Positions 51,649-61,045 of a stretch of 64,000 nt of DNA are shown here, one piece after another. Where the stretch lies: contig JACKDL010000015.1 of NCBI GenBank assembly GCA_020633555.1, positions 103,913 through 167,912 of the forward strand, read 5' to 3'. Under the pieces are notes generated by a model. It searched no databases. It had not been told where the DNA came from and was given only the letters and a program-made list of their open reading frames with translations. The position numbers and the translations under genes are program-made. Position 1 is the first letter of the stretch, and the number at the start of each line of letters is the position of its first letter. Source of the stretch: Myxococcales bacterium (GTDB lineage Bacteria; Myxococcota_A; Bradymonadia; UBA7976; UBA1532).

Positions 51649-54600
51649 TCCGCCGGCTGGTGATCCTGTGCGGGGTGGCGCTGATGGCGGCCTGCGGGGC
51701 CCGGCCGCCCAGCCTGGCCGAGCAGGCCGCGGACGCCGCCGCCGGGGCGCGGCACGGCGAGCTGGGCTGGTTGCGCTACCTGCAGGGCGACGGCGAAGGC
51801 GCCGCGGAGGCCTTCGCCCGTGGCGCGGCCGATCGCGACGACCCCTTGGTGGCGCTGGGCCAGGCGCGCGTGGCGGCCGACCGCCTGGCCTACGCAGACG
51901 TCCTGCAGCGAGCCGCCGGGGCCACCCGGTCGAACGACGGGTTCGTGCGCGCCGTCGCGCACCAGTGGGTCGACGAGGCGGCCTCGCAGCTCGCCGACGG
52001 CGAGGCCCGCCTGAAGGCGGCGCTGGGTGATCCGCCCCCCCGCGTCGCCCTGGCGGATCCCCGCTCGACGGTGCGGGTGAGCTTCCTGCCCTTCCTGGAT
52101 CTGCCCCGCCTGGCCAAGACGCCGCCCAAGCTGGGCGAGGACGGCCACCTGCACGCCCTGGCGCAGGTGTGGGCGCTCACGAAGGGGCGCGGCCAGCCCG
52201 ATCCCGACGGGCTCGTGCTCACGGTGTGGCCGCTGCCGGCCGACGAGCCGGGGCCGACAGTGACCCTGCGCGTGGCGGGGCCCCTCATCGCCTGGCGCGG
52301 CGGAGCCGAGGTCTACCGCTCGGACTGGCACCGCTTCCCGCCCGACCGGGTGACCTTCAGCGCGCCGGGTGACGGGCCGCTGATCGTGGCCTGGGCCAGC
52401 GACCGGCGCCCCCAGGCCTGGCGTTGGGCCACGCCCGGGCAGGGCGCGCCCGTGCTCATGAAGGCGGTCCACTCGCCGGCCGTGCGCGCGGCCCTGTTCG
52501 CCGAGTACGCCCTGCTGGCCGGCGACGCCGAGGGCGCCGCCGCGCACCTGGCCCAGGCGCCCGAGAGTGCGGGCTTCGCAGGCCTGCGCGCCCGGCTGGC
52601 CGACGTGACCCCCGGCCGTCCCGAGCACAAGCGCCGCGACGCCGCCAAGGCCCACTGGCAGGCCGCGTTGCCCCTGGCGCCCGCCGCCGCGGGGCTGGCC
52701 CTGGCCCGCATCGCCCTGGCCGAGGGCGAGGCGGGCGACGCCGAGGCCCACCTGCGGGCGGTGCTGAAGGCCGCGCCCCAGAGCCACCAGGCCTGGCGCC
52801 TGCTGAGCCGCACGCTGCTGAGCCAGGGCCGCGCCGAGGCCGCCGGGCAGGCGCTGGGCGAGGCCCTGCGGTTCGCCCCGGATCCCTGCGCGCTGTTGCC
52901 CGATCAGGCCGCGCTGGGCGACGACGCCCCCACCCGCGAGGATCCCGTGCAGGCAGCCCTGCGCTGCGAGCGCCCCCTGGACGCTGCCCAGCAGCTCCTG
53001 GACCGCCACCGCCCGGACGAGGCCCTGGCGGTGCTGGACGAGGCCGAGGCCAAGGGCGCGAAGGCCCAGCGGCTGCGGGCGCGGGCGCTGCTGGGGCTGG
53101 GCCGCCTGGAGGACGCCCGCGAGGCGCTGGGCAAGGGCGCCAGCGCCGATGACGTGGCGCAGATCATCGACCTGACCCCCGCCGACGGGCCCTTGATGGG
53201 CCTGGCGCCGCTGGTGGCCCGGTTCCCCCACAGCAACCTGGCCCTGGACTGGGTGGCCGCCGAGCCCGCGCTGGCCGAGTTCGCGCCGCTGGTGCTGGAC
53301 ACCGAGGCCGCCATCGCCGCCTTCAAGGCCCAGGTGCCCCTGCCCGGCCCCGCCGTGCGCGTGCTGGACCACTCGGTGCTGCTGTACGGCGCCGACGGCA
53401 AGCGGCTGCGCTGGGTGCACGAGGTGCTGGCCATCCGCTCGCGGGACGCCGCCGAGACCTACGGCGAGATCGGGCTGCCGCAGGGCACCCGCATCGTGGC
53501 GCTGTACACCCGCAAGGCCGACGGCCGGATCCGCCACGGCGAGGAGGTGCCCGAGAAGGACAGCATCACCCTGCCCGAGCTGGAGGCCGGCGACTTCGTG
53601 GTGGCCCAGTACCTGGAGCCCGGCGACAACGGCTACCTGTACGACAAGGGCTTCCTGACCCCCCGGGTGTTCTTCCAGGGCGTCGATCTGCCCATCCACC
53701 GGCAGCGCTTCGAGGTGTACGGCCCCGACGACACGCCGCCCGACATCCAGGTGCTGGCGGGCGCGCCAGAGCCCACCCCGGTGCGGCTGGGCGAGCGCGC
53801 TGGCTGGCGCGTCGAGGTGCGCAAGGTGGATCAGGTGGTGCAGGAGCCCGACCTGCCCCCCGCCGCCCGGTGGCTGCCCTCGGCCCGCGCGGGCCGCAAG
53901 GTGAGCCTGGCGGACGACCTGGCCTACCTGCGCGACCGGGCGCTGGCCCGCCGCCGCAAGACGTTGGCCTTCGAGGCCTGGGTCCGCGAGCACGCCGGCG
54001 ACGGCGAGCCCGCCGCGCAGGTGAAGCGCCTGGCCCGCGCCGTACGCGAGGCCGTGGACGACCAGCAGGGGGTCATCGAGGAGGACGCCGCCCGCGCGGT
54101 GGAGACGGGCAACGGCAACCGCGCGCTGGTGCTGAGCGCTGCCCTGGAGGTGCTGGGCGTGCCCCACCGGCTGTGGCAGGGCCGCCCCGCCGTGCACGAG
54201 CCGCCGGGCCCCTTCACCCAGGTGTCGCACTTCCCGTACCCGCTGATCTTCTGGGCGGGCGGCGTGCTGGATCCCGGCCCCGAGCGGGCGCCGTTGGGCT
54301 TCATGCCCTTCACGCTGGTGAGCGGCGACGGCATCCAGGTGTGGCCCATCGAGGGCGCCCGGGCCGAGCCTCAGCCCCTGCCCGCCCCGCGCACCGTGGG
54401 CGACCGGCGGCGGGTGAAGGTGGACGCCGAGTGGGGCGCCGACGGCGTGCTGCGGGGCGAGGTGGAGGACCGGCTGGAGGGCCAGGAGGCCATCGTCGTC
54501 GGCCACCACCTGAGCCGGCTGGATCCCGCCCAGCGCCCGCGGCTGGTGGAGCGGCTGTTGGTGGCCGCCGTGGGCGCCGCCAAGGTCACGGCGCTGGAGG

Positions 54601-55016
54601 ATCCGGCCGCGCAGGATCCCGACGGCCCGCTGCTGCTGCGCTACCGCTTCGAGGCCCAGGTGGGCGACCGGCTGGGCCTGGCCCTGTTCCCCACGGCGCC
54701 GGCCCGCACCCACGCGCCGCTGCCCGAGCGCGAGCTGCCGCTGTACATCAGCCTGCCCACCGATCAGCGGGTGGTGTGGCGCCTGGCCAGCGACCGCGAC
54801 TTCACCTGCCCGCCGGCGGCCCCCGTGGCCCTGGCCCACGGCCCGCACCGCTTCACCCGCACCGTCGAGTGCGACGGTGACGACCTGAAGGTGGTGAGCA
54901 CGGTGAAGGTGGCCGGCGGCGAGCTGCCCGTCGCCGACTACGCGGCGTTCGCGGCGTGGGCCCGGCAGGTGGACGAGGCCGAGCGCCTGCGGCTGGTGAT
55001 CCCCGCCGTGCGCTGA
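51645..55016 (+). CDS. Lipoprotein partner with a degenerate transglutaminase-like domain
   Basis: 1,123 residues, GTG start overlapping the previous stop. A signal peptide ends at LMAAC (Cys17). TPR-like helices cover about 20-560, then a DUF3857-like domain near 565-760 (RWVHEVLAIRSRDAAETYGEIGLPQGTRI). A transglutaminase-like domain follows in which Asn823 replaces the catalytic Cys, while His862 (VSHFPYPLIF) and Asp876 (VLDPG) are kept. It should not be an active cysteine enzyme. Being a lipoprotein it could anchor the catalytic partner encoded upstream. This is inference; a complex is not shown. Confidence 0.85.
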   Translation: MIRRLVILCGVALMAACGARPPSLAEQAADAAAGARHGELGWLRYLQGDGEGAAEAFARGAADRDDPLVALGQARVAADRLAYADVLQRAAGATRSNDGFVRAVAHQWVDEAASQLADGEARLKAALGDPPPRVALADPRSTVRVSFLPFLDLPRLAKTPPKLGEDGHLHALAQVWALTKGRGQPDPDGLVLTVWPLPADEPGPTVTLRVAGPLIAWRGGAEVYRSDWHRFPPDRVTFSAPGDGPLIVAWASDRRPQAWRWATPGQGAPVLMKAVHSPAVRAALFAEYALLAGDAEGAAAHLAQAPESAGFAGLRARLADVTPGRPEHKRRDAAKAHWQAALPLAPAAAGLALARIALAEGEAGDAEAHLRAVLKAAPQSHQAWRLLSRTLLSQGRAEAAGQALGEALRFAPDPCALLPDQAALGDDAPTREDPVQAALRCERPLDAAQQLLDRHRPDEALAVLDEAEAKGAKAQRLRARALLGLGRLEDAREALGKGASADDVAQIIDLTPADGPLMGLAPLVARFPHSNLALDWVAAEPALAEFAPLVLDTEAAIAAFKAQVPLPGPAVRVLDHSVLLYGADGKRLRWVHEVLAIRSRDAAETYGEIGLPQGTRIVALYTRKADGRIRHGEEVPEKDSITLPELEAGDFVVAQYLEPGDNGYLYDKGFLTPRVFFQGVDLPIHRQRFEVYGPDDTPPDIQVLAGAPEPTPVRLGERAGWRVEVRKVDQVVQEPDLPPAARWLPSARAGRKVSLADDLAYLRDRALARRRKTLAFEAWVREHAGDGEPAAQVKRLARAVREAVDDQQGVIEEDAARAVETGNGNRALVLSAALEVLGVPHRLWQGRPAVHEPPGPFTQVSHFPYPLIFWAGGVLDPGPERAPLGFMPFTLVSGDGIQVWPIEGARAEPQPLPAPRTVGDRRRVKVDAEWGADGVLRGEVEDRLEGQEAIVVGHHLSRLDPAQRPRLVERLLVAAVGAAKVTALEDPAAQDPDGPLLLRYRFEAQVGDRLGLALFPTAPARTHAPLPERELPLYISLPTDQRVVWRLASDRDFTCPPAAPVALAHGPHRFTRTVECDGDDLKVVSTVKVAGGELPVADYAAFAAWARQVDEAERLRLVIPAVR

Positions 55017-55017
55017 G

Positions 55018-55030
55018 GGGCCGGCGGCCC
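55018..55030. terminator. Short hairpin between convergent genes
   Basis: GGGCC-GGC-GGCCC lies in the 13-base gap between the lipoprotein and aldehyde dehydrogenase genes and touches the latter's stop. No T-run. Confidence 0.25.
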
Positions 55031-56424
55031 TACAAGAGGCGCTTCAGCCACTTCACCTTCGCGTCATCGTAGGGCGGGTACATGATCGCCGGATCGATGG
55101 CCGTGGGCTTCTTCAGCACCGACTTGTGGTGGGTGAACACGTCGAAACTGTGCTTGCCGTGGTAGCCGCCCATGCCGCTCTCGCCCACGCCGCCGAAGGG
55201 CAGCCCGTGCACGGCCAGGTGCATGACGCAGTGGTTGATCACCGCGCCGCCGCTGCTGGTGCGGGCCAGCACCGCCTCCTGCTTCGCCTTGTCGCTGCTG
55301 AACATGTACAGGGCCAGCGGCTTGGGGCGGGCGTTGATGAAGGCGATGGCGGCGTCCACCGAGTCCACGGCGATCACCGGCAGGATGGGCCCGAAGATCT
55401 CGTCGGCCATCACCGGGCTCTCGGGGGCCACGTCGGTGAGCACCGTGGGCGCGATGAAGCGGTCGTCGCGGTCGTGCTGGCCGCCCACCGCCACCGTCCC
55501 GCTGTCCAGCAGGGGCTTCAGGCGGTCGAAGTGCCGGGGGTTGATGATGCGCCCGAAGTCGCCGCTGGCCTGGGGATCGGCGCCGTAGAAGGCCTTCACC
55601 GCCGCCACCAGCTCGGCCACGAAGGCGTCGTGCACCGCCCGCTCCACCAGCACGTAGTCGGGGGCCACGCAGGTCTGGCCGGCGTTGGTGAACTTGCCCC
55701 AGGCGATGCGCTTCGCCGCCACCGCCAGATCGGCGCTGGTATCCACCACGGTGGGGCTCTTGCCGCCCAGCTCCAGGGTCACGGGCGTCAGGTGCTTCGC
55801 CGCCGCCGCCATGACGATGCGGCCCACATGCCCGTTGCCCGTGTAGAAGATGTGGTCGAAGCGCTGCTCCAGCAGGGCCGTCGTCTCGGGCACGCCGCCC
55901 TCGACCACCACCACCGCCTCGGGATCCACGTACTGGGGCAGCCACTCGGCCAGCACCGCCGAGGTGGCCGGCGCCACCTCGCTGGGCTTCACCACCGCGC
56001 AGTTGCCCGCCGCCAGCGCCCCGATGAGCGGCGCCACGGCGAGCTGGAAGGGGTAATTCCAGGGGGCGATGATCAGCACCACGCCCAGCGGATCCTTGTA
56101 GATGCGCGAGGTGCCGGGCTGGGCCACCAGGGTGGTGCTCACCCGGTCGGGCTTCATCCACCCCCGCACCTTCTTCGCGGCCAGCTCGGCCTCGGCGGCG
56201 CTGTAGTTGATCTCGGTGCTGAAGGCCTCGAGGTGGCACTTGCCCAGATCGGTCCGCAGGGCGGCTTCGATCTCAGCCTCGCGCTCCCGGCACATGCGAG
56301 CCAACCCCTCGAGCTGCCGGACGCGCCAGGCGGCGCTGCGGGTGTGGCCTTCGTCGAAGCGAGCGCGGATCCGCGCCACCAGCGCGGGGACGGGGCCGGG
56401 GGTGGGGCGAGACGCGGTGGACAT
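55030..56424 (-). CDS. Aldehyde dehydrogenase (class 3-like)
   Basis: 464 residues, the length of class 3/fatty aldehyde-type enzymes. The NAD-binding region has WNYPFQL near 122-128; the catalytic Glu is in TLELGGKSP and the nucleophile Cys in NAGQTCVAPDYV; C-terminal FGGVGESGMGGYHG matches the family. It oxidises aldehydes to acids with NAD(P)+. ATG 56424 has GGAGG five bases upstream. It is divergent from an NhaR-type regulator across a 183-base region with palindromes. A C-terminal hydrophobic anchor, found in some fatty aldehyde members, is absent. Confidence 0.92.
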   Translation of the reverse strand: MSTASRPTPGPVPALVARIRARFDEGHTRSAAWRVRQLEGLARMCREREAEIEAALRTDLGKCHLEAFSTEINYSAAEAELAAKKVRGWMKPDRVSTTLVAQPGTSRIYKDPLGVVLIIAPWNYPFQLAVAPLIGALAAGNCAVVKPSEVAPATSAVLAEWLPQYVDPEAVVVVEGGVPETTALLEQRFDHIFYTGNGHVGRIVMAAAAKHLTPVTLELGGKSPTVVDTSADLAVAAKRIAWGKFTNAGQTCVAPDYVLVERAVHDAFVAELVAAVKAFYGADPQASGDFGRIINPRHFDRLKPLLDSGTVAVGGQHDRDDRFIAPTVLTDVAPESPVMADEIFGPILPVIAVDSVDAAIAFINARPKPLALYMFSSDKAKQEAVLARTSSGGAVINHCVMHLAVHGLPFGGVGESGMGGYHGKHSFDVFTHHKSVLKKPTAIDPAIMYPPYDDAKVKWLKRLL

Positions 56425-56506
56425 GGGACCTCCGGGGCGGGGGGACGGCCGAGAGCCTGACGAAAAGGCGCTGCCCCGTCCACCGGCGGAGGCCCGCGGG
56501 CGCCAA

Positions 56507-56548
56507 TCTTCGAAGAAACCGCATGGTCGCCAGAACCCTGGCAGGTTC
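56507..56548. promoter_or_regulatory. Inverted repeats in the divergent ALDH/LysR intergenic region
   Basis: TCTTCGAAGA (56507-56516) is a perfect 10-base palindrome, and GAACC-CTGGCA-GGTTC (56533-56548) is an interrupted one. Both lie between divergent genes, where LysR proteins usually bind. Candidate operators only. Confidence 0.4.
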
Positions 56549-56607
56549 AGCCGCATCGTTCGGCAGAATCGCCCGACAGGGTCCAACCCCGTTTCCGAGG
56601 ACGGCGC

Positions 56608-57522
56608 ATGGAGTGGCTCAACTACCACCACCTCTTCTACTTCTGGATGGTGGCCCGCGAGGGCAGCGTGGCGCAGGCCAGCCGTGAGCTGAACCTGACC
56701 CCGCAGACCATCAGCGCCCAGATCCGCACGCTCGAGAGCTACCTGGACGAGCAGCTCTTCGAGCGCCGCGGGCGCCGCCTGCACCTCACCGGGGTGGGCC
56801 AGTTCGTCTTCGAGTACGCCGAGACCATCTTCGCCACGGGCCGCGAGATGCTCGACGCCCTGCGCAAGCGGCCGTCGGGCGCGCCCATGAAGCTGGTGGT
56901 GGGCGTCACCGATGCCATGCCCAAGCTGGTGGTGCATCGGCTGCTCCAGCCCGCCCTGGAGCTGGATCCGCCCGTACGCCTGGCGGTCACCGAGGCGCCC
57001 GCCGACGAGCTGCTGGCGGATCTGGCGGTGCACCGGGTGGACCTGGTGCTCACCGACGCCCCGGTGACCCCCCGGGTGAAGGTGCGCGCCTACAACCACC
57101 AGCTCGGCGAGTGCGGGGTGACCTTCATGGCCGCGCCCAAGCTGGCGGCGACGCTGCGCAAGGACTTCCCCCGCAGCCTGGATGGGGCGCCCGTGCTGCT
57201 GCCCACTTCGGACACCATGCTGCGCCGCTCGCTGGACAGCTACTTCGAGCGCCACCGGGTGCGCCCGAACATCGTGGGCGAGTTCGCCGACTCCGCGCTG
57301 ATGAAGGTGTTCGGGCAGCACGGCAACGGGGTGTTCGCCATCCCCGACTGGGTCACGGCGGCGGTGCAGGAGCAGTACCACGTGGAGCCCGTGGGGCCCG
57401 CCGAGGGCGTGGTGGAGCGGTTCTACGCCATCAGCGTGGAGCGGCGCCTGAAGCACCCGGCGGTGGTGGCCATCAGCGAGGCCGCTCGCAACGATCTGGG
57501 CCACAGCGAGCCGGCCCGGTGA
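56608..57522 (+). CDS. nhaR: LysR-family transcriptional regulator, NhaR-like
   Basis: 304 residues. The start (MEWLNYHHLFYFWMVAREGSV) is the hallmark of NhaR proteins, with the helix-turn-helix in about 15-60 (AQASRELNLTPQTISAQIRTLESYLDEQLFERRGRRLHLT). The effector-binding domain runs from about 93 on. In E. coli NhaR activates the Na+/H+ antiporter gene nhaA. No antiporter gene is here, so its target may be the divergent aldehyde dehydrogenase. Its stop overlaps the GTG of the Nudix gene. Confidence 0.85.
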   Translation: MEWLNYHHLFYFWMVAREGSVAQASRELNLTPQTISAQIRTLESYLDEQLFERRGRRLHLTGVGQFVFEYAETIFATGREMLDALRKRPSGAPMKLVVGVTDAMPKLVVHRLLQPALELDPPVRLAVTEAPADELLADLAVHRVDLVLTDAPVTPRVKVRAYNHQLGECGVTFMAAPKLAATLRKDFPRSLDGAPVLLPTSDTMLRRSLDSYFERHRVRPNIVGEFADSALMKVFGQHGNGVFAIPDWVTAAVQEQYHVEPVGPAEGVVERFYAISVERRLKHPAVVAISEAARNDLGHSEPAR

Positions 57523-58181
57523 GCAAGCGCCTCGCCCGCCTGGAGGTGCTGGGGCGCACGGCCGTGGCCAGCACCTGGCTGACCATCGAGCGGCAGCGCC
57601 TGCGCAACCACTACACCGACGGCACCGCCAGCGCGCCCTTCGAGGCCGACAGCGCCCACCGGCGCGGTGTGGACGCGGTGGCCGTGCTCCCGTGGCGCCG
57701 CGGGCCTGGGGGCGTCCAGGTCTGTCTGCTGCAGGTGCTGCGCCCCGGCGTGGCGCTGCGCGCCCGGCTGGATCCGCCGGTGGTCGACGACGGCCCCGAC
57801 CGGCCCATGCTGTGGGAGGCGCCCGCCGGCATCCCCGAGGCCGACGAGCGGGGCGAGGCCGGCCTGCGCCGCTGCGGGGCCCGCGAGGTGCTCGAAGAGA
57901 CGGGGATCACGGTGCCCGTGGCCGCCCTGGCGCGGCTGGGCGCCGGCACCTACCCCTCGGGGGGCATCCTGGCCGAGATGCTGCACTTGTATGCCGCCGA
58001 GGTGCCCGCCGACGCGCCGGTTGTGCCGCCCGAGGGTGACGGCACCCCCTTCGAGGAGCCGGGCGGCTGGCGCTGGTGGGGGCTTCAGGAGGCGCTGGAC
58101 GCCTGCGAGGCGGGGATCATCGCCGACAGCAAGACCGAGATCGCGCTCGCGCGGCTGGCCCGTCGGTTCGGGCCCGGCTGA
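57519..58181 (+). CDS. Nudix hydrolase family protein
   Basis: 220 residues; GTG start overlapping the previous stop (GTGA). A Nudix-type motif near 109-127 (GEAGLRRCGAREVLEETGI) has the REVLEETGI core, though the stretch between the first Gly and Glu is longer than in the usual box. The N-terminal WLTIERQRLRNHYTDG resembles ADP-sugar pyrophosphatase types. Such enzymes hydrolyse nucleoside diphosphates linked to sugars or other groups. Coupling to nhaR suggests co-regulation, with no known link of roles. Confidence 0.8.
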   Translation: MSKRLARLEVLGRTAVASTWLTIERQRLRNHYTDGTASAPFEADSAHRRGVDAVAVLPWRRGPGGVQVCLLQVLRPGVALRARLDPPVVDDGPDRPMLWEAPAGIPEADERGEAGLRRCGAREVLEETGITVPVAALARLGAGTYPSGGILAEMLHLYAAEVPADAPVVPPEGDGTPFEEPGGWRWWGLQEALDACEAGIIADSKTEIALARLARRFGPG

Positions 58182-58199
58182 GCCCGCGCCCCCACGGCC

Positions 58200-58640
58200 T
58201 CACTGCGCCGGTGCGGCCGCCCACGCCGCGTACTTCTTCGCCGGCCCCGGGCCCGCGAACACCTGCAGGCCCACGAAGCGCGCCGGCCCGTTCACGTAGC
58301 TCACCTTGGCGTGGGCCGGCATGAAGATCGTATCGCCCGGCTTCACGGGGTGAGCCACCCCGTCCAGCGTCAGCACCCCGGTGCCCTCGAGCACGTGGAT
58401 GTACTCCTCGGTGGGGTCCTGGTGCTCGGGCACCTTGGTCCCCGGCGCCATCTCCAGCCGCCCCACGAAAGCCTGCTCGCCCTGGGCCAGCAGGGTGATC
58501 CACGCCTTGCCCGAGGGCGCCACCTTGCGGGGCGCCTTCTCGGCGGGGGTGACCGATGCAGCCGCCGCGCCCGCGGGCTGGGCGGCGGCGGGGCAGAGCG
58601 GCAGGGCCAGGCAGGCCCCCAACAGGAACAGGCGGTGCAT
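58200..58640 (-). CDS. Exported cupin-domain protein
   Basis: 146 residues with signal peptide (MHRLFLLGACLALPLCPAAAQ). Cupin motif 1 is PEHQDPTEEYIHVLEGTG, with His and Glu ligands near 79-86, and motif 2 is KPGDTIFMPAHAKV near 108-121. The metal set seems incomplete, with one His in motif 1 and one in motif 2. ATG 58640 has GGAGG upstream. It lies 29 bases downstream of the Cys-rich lipoprotein on the same strand, so the two probably share a transcript. Function unknown: a small-molecule-binding or metal-dependent enzyme. Confidence 0.8.
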   Translation of the reverse strand: MHRLFLLGACLALPLCPAAAQPAGAAAASVTPAEKAPRKVAPSGKAWITLLAQGEQAFVGRLEMAPGTKVPEHQDPTEEYIHVLEGTGVLTLDGVAHPVKPGDTIFMPAHAKVSYVNGPARFVGLQVFAGPGPAKKYAAWAAAPAQ

Positions 58641-58669
58641 GGTCGGGGACCTCCGGGTGGGTTGTCGGA

Positions 58670-60925
58670 TCAGCGGCTGAGCGTCAGCCGGTAGCGGGCG
58701 GGCTGGTTGCAGGCGCCCGTGCACGCCAGGCGCAGGCCGGTGGTCTGGAACACCATGAAGGGCAGGGCCTCACCCGGGCCCGGCGTGCCCTCGGCGATGA
58801 TCTGGCCGTCGGCGTCCAGCACCGTCAGGCTCAGGGCCGCCGGGCCGTCCACGGTCACCAGCAGCAGCCCGCCCTCGTTGGGCCGCAGGGCCAGCCGGTA
58901 CCAGTCCTCGTTGCCGGGGCAGACCACCGCGGCGATCTCGGCCCCGAAGCGGATGCGCACGGCGCCGTCGGGCCCGTCGTTGGGCTCCAGCAGGTCGTCG
59001 TCGCACATCTGCGGCTCCAGCGCCTGCACGAACAGCTCGTAGGCGCCGCGGTCGCCGTTGGCGCCCACCACCTCGAGCAGGCCGCCCGCCACCCCCGGCA
59101 GCTCGGCGGCCTGCCCCGGGCTCAGCCGGGTCTGATCCACCAGCCGGCCGCGGGCGTCGCGCAGCCGCACGAACAGGGCCGGGCCCAGGCTGCTGATCTG
59201 GATCAAGGTGGGCTGCTCGCTGAGCTGGAACCAGTCGGGATCCTCGCAGGCGGTGAGCGACGCGAAGAAGGCCGGCCCAGTGGCTGTGGGCTGGTCGGGG
59301 CCGTCGTTGGGCTCGAAGGCGTCGCGAGGGCAGTCCACGGGGCCCGTGTCGCAGCGATCCTCGGGCACGCAGATGCTCAGCCCCGTGAAGCCCGCCTCCG
59401 CGCAGAACTGCCCGGGGTTGCAGCCGCCCTGGCCGCAGGCCACCGCGCAGAAGGGCTGGGGGTCGTCGGGGTCGAGCTGCAGGCAGATGCCCTGGCCGTC
59501 GCAGGCTCCACCGGGCATGCACGGGGTGCAGCCCAGGTCCCGGTCGGCCTCCACGCAGCGCCCGGCCAGGCAGCCGGTGCCCGGCGCGCAGTCGAACTGT
59601 TGCTGGCACTGGGCCGCCAGCGGGCGGCAGGTGCCCTCGACGCAGGCCCGATCCGCCGCGCAGTCGCCATTGCGGGCGCACACCTGCGGCGGCTCGCAGG
59701 TGCCCGACTGGCACACGCCGCTCTGGCAGTCGAAGTCGCGCTCGCACTCGAAGCCGCCGCAGAACTCCTGGGGTTGGCAGATCTGCCCGTCGCAGAAGAA
59801 GCCCGCCGGGCACTCGCCGCCGACGGCGCAGGGGGGCAGGCAGAAGGCCAGACCCGAGAAATCGGCGCACACCAGCCCGGGGCCGCAGGGGGCACCATCG
59901 GCGCAAGGCAGGCACACCCGCCGCCGGGGCCCCTCCGCGCACAGGCCGCTGTCGAGATCGCAGGCGCCGTCGGGCCCGCACTCGCCGTCGGCCCGGCAGC
60001 CTGTGGGGGGCTGGCAGCGGCCGTCGGCGCACACCAGGCCCGGCTCGCAGTCCCCGTCCACCCGGCAGCCGAAGGGCACACACACCCCGTCCAGGCAGGC
60101 CTGGCCCGCGGGGCACTCGTTGTTCTCGCAGGGCAGCTCGCCGGGCACGCACTGGCCGTCGGGCCGGCACACGGGCGCGTCGGGCGGGCAGTCCTGGGGG
60201 CCGCGGCAGCCCTGCGGATCGTCGGGCGCGCAGGCGCCGCCGATGCACAGCGGGCGCTCGGGCGGGCAGTCGGCGTCCTGGCGGCACTCGGGGGGCGGCG
60301 GCACGCAGGTGCCCCCGTCGCATACGAACCCCGGCGCGCAGTCGCCGTTCACCACGCAGTCACCGCGGGGCACGCAGCGGCCGTCCTGGCACACCCGCCC
60401 GGGCCCGCAGGCGCTGTCGAGCTCGCAGGTCTCGGGCGGGAAGCGGCAGACGTCACCGGGCGTGGGGCAGAACAGGTCCTGCGGGCAGTCGCCGTCGTCG
60501 CGGCAGGCCGCCGGCGGGGCCTTGCACACGCGGCGCAGGCGGTCGCAGATCTGGCTGGGCGGGCAGTCGCCGTCCACCAGGCACACGTTGGCCCGCGCCA
60601 GCAGGTTGAAGTCGAAGGTCTCGCGGTCGCAGCCGCCGGGCCCGCAGGCCTCCACCGCATAGAACAGGTCGAGCCCCACCGCCTCGGTGCGGGGCAGGTC
60701 CACCGCCCACACCCCGTCGCCAGCGCGCTCCATCTGGAAGGGCACGCCAAACATGGGCTGCGGCGAGACCTCGACGGTGTCCACCCGCCCCGCCGTCAGC
60801 ACGGTGACCCGGTACGGCCCCAGGTGGGTGCTGTCCAGGGGCGCCTGCACATCGACGATGCGCGGCGGGGCCACGTCACAGCCGGCCAGGGCCAGCAGCA
60901 CTCCGATTACGGTGAGCAGGCGCAT
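58670..60925 (-). CDS. Lipoprotein with Cys-rich repeats and two PPC domains
   Basis: 751 residues. A signal peptide ends in LAGC (Cys16). After an N-terminal beta domain (about 20-110) come many Cys-rich units of about 30-40 residues of the form D-C-P-x-x-x-x-C-x-x-G-x-C-V (for example GDCAPGFVCDGGTCVPPPPEC) up to about 540, as in Dickkopf/EGF-like or myxobacterial DxDCP repeats. Two PPC-type domains follow (near 550-640 with DAFEPNDGPDQP, and 660-750 with DDLLEPNDGPDG). It is likely disulfide-bonded and surface exposed. Confidence 0.88.
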   Translation of the reverse strand: MRLLTVIGVLLALAGCDVAPPRIVDVQAPLDSTHLGPYRVTVLTAGRVDTVEVSPQPMFGVPFQMERAGDGVWAVDLPRTEAVGLDLFYAVEACGPGGCDRETFDFNLLARANVCLVDGDCPPSQICDRLRRVCKAPPAACRDDGDCPQDLFCPTPGDVCRFPPETCELDSACGPGRVCQDGRCVPRGDCVVNGDCAPGFVCDGGTCVPPPPECRQDADCPPERPLCIGGACAPDDPQGCRGPQDCPPDAPVCRPDGQCVPGELPCENNECPAGQACLDGVCVPFGCRVDGDCEPGLVCADGRCQPPTGCRADGECGPDGACDLDSGLCAEGPRRRVCLPCADGAPCGPGLVCADFSGLAFCLPPCAVGGECPAGFFCDGQICQPQEFCGGFECERDFDCQSGVCQSGTCEPPQVCARNGDCAADRACVEGTCRPLAAQCQQQFDCAPGTGCLAGRCVEADRDLGCTPCMPGGACDGQGICLQLDPDDPQPFCAVACGQGGCNPGQFCAEAGFTGLSICVPEDRCDTGPVDCPRDAFEPNDGPDQPTATGPAFFASLTACEDPDWFQLSEQPTLIQISSLGPALFVRLRDARGRLVDQTRLSPGQAAELPGVAGGLLEVVGANGDRGAYELFVQALEPQMCDDDLLEPNDGPDGAVRIRFGAEIAAVVCPGNEDWYRLALRPNEGGLLLVTVDGPAALSLTVLDADGQIIAEGTPGPGEALPFMVFQTTGLRLACTGACNQPARYRLTLSR

Positions 60926-61045
60926 GCCGCCCCTTCTTGTGTGTGCGCCCTCGCAAGTAGCACCGCCGCCTGCAGCGGGGCAAACCCGCGTCGCGGCGCC
61001 GCGGCCGCTGTGCTAAGTGAGCGCGGCTTTCCGTGGAGATCCGCC

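Noticed and set aside
47875..54848. Two minus-strand frames over 1,000 codons opposite the DUF3857 genes
   Set aside because: Antisense composition; the sense genes have signal peptides, transglutaminase motifs and a 4-base coupling.
58556..61045. Long in-frame extension upstream of the DEDDh exonuclease
   Set aside because: The extension is antisense to the Cys-rich lipoprotein and has no domain; the exonuclease starts at ATG 61046.
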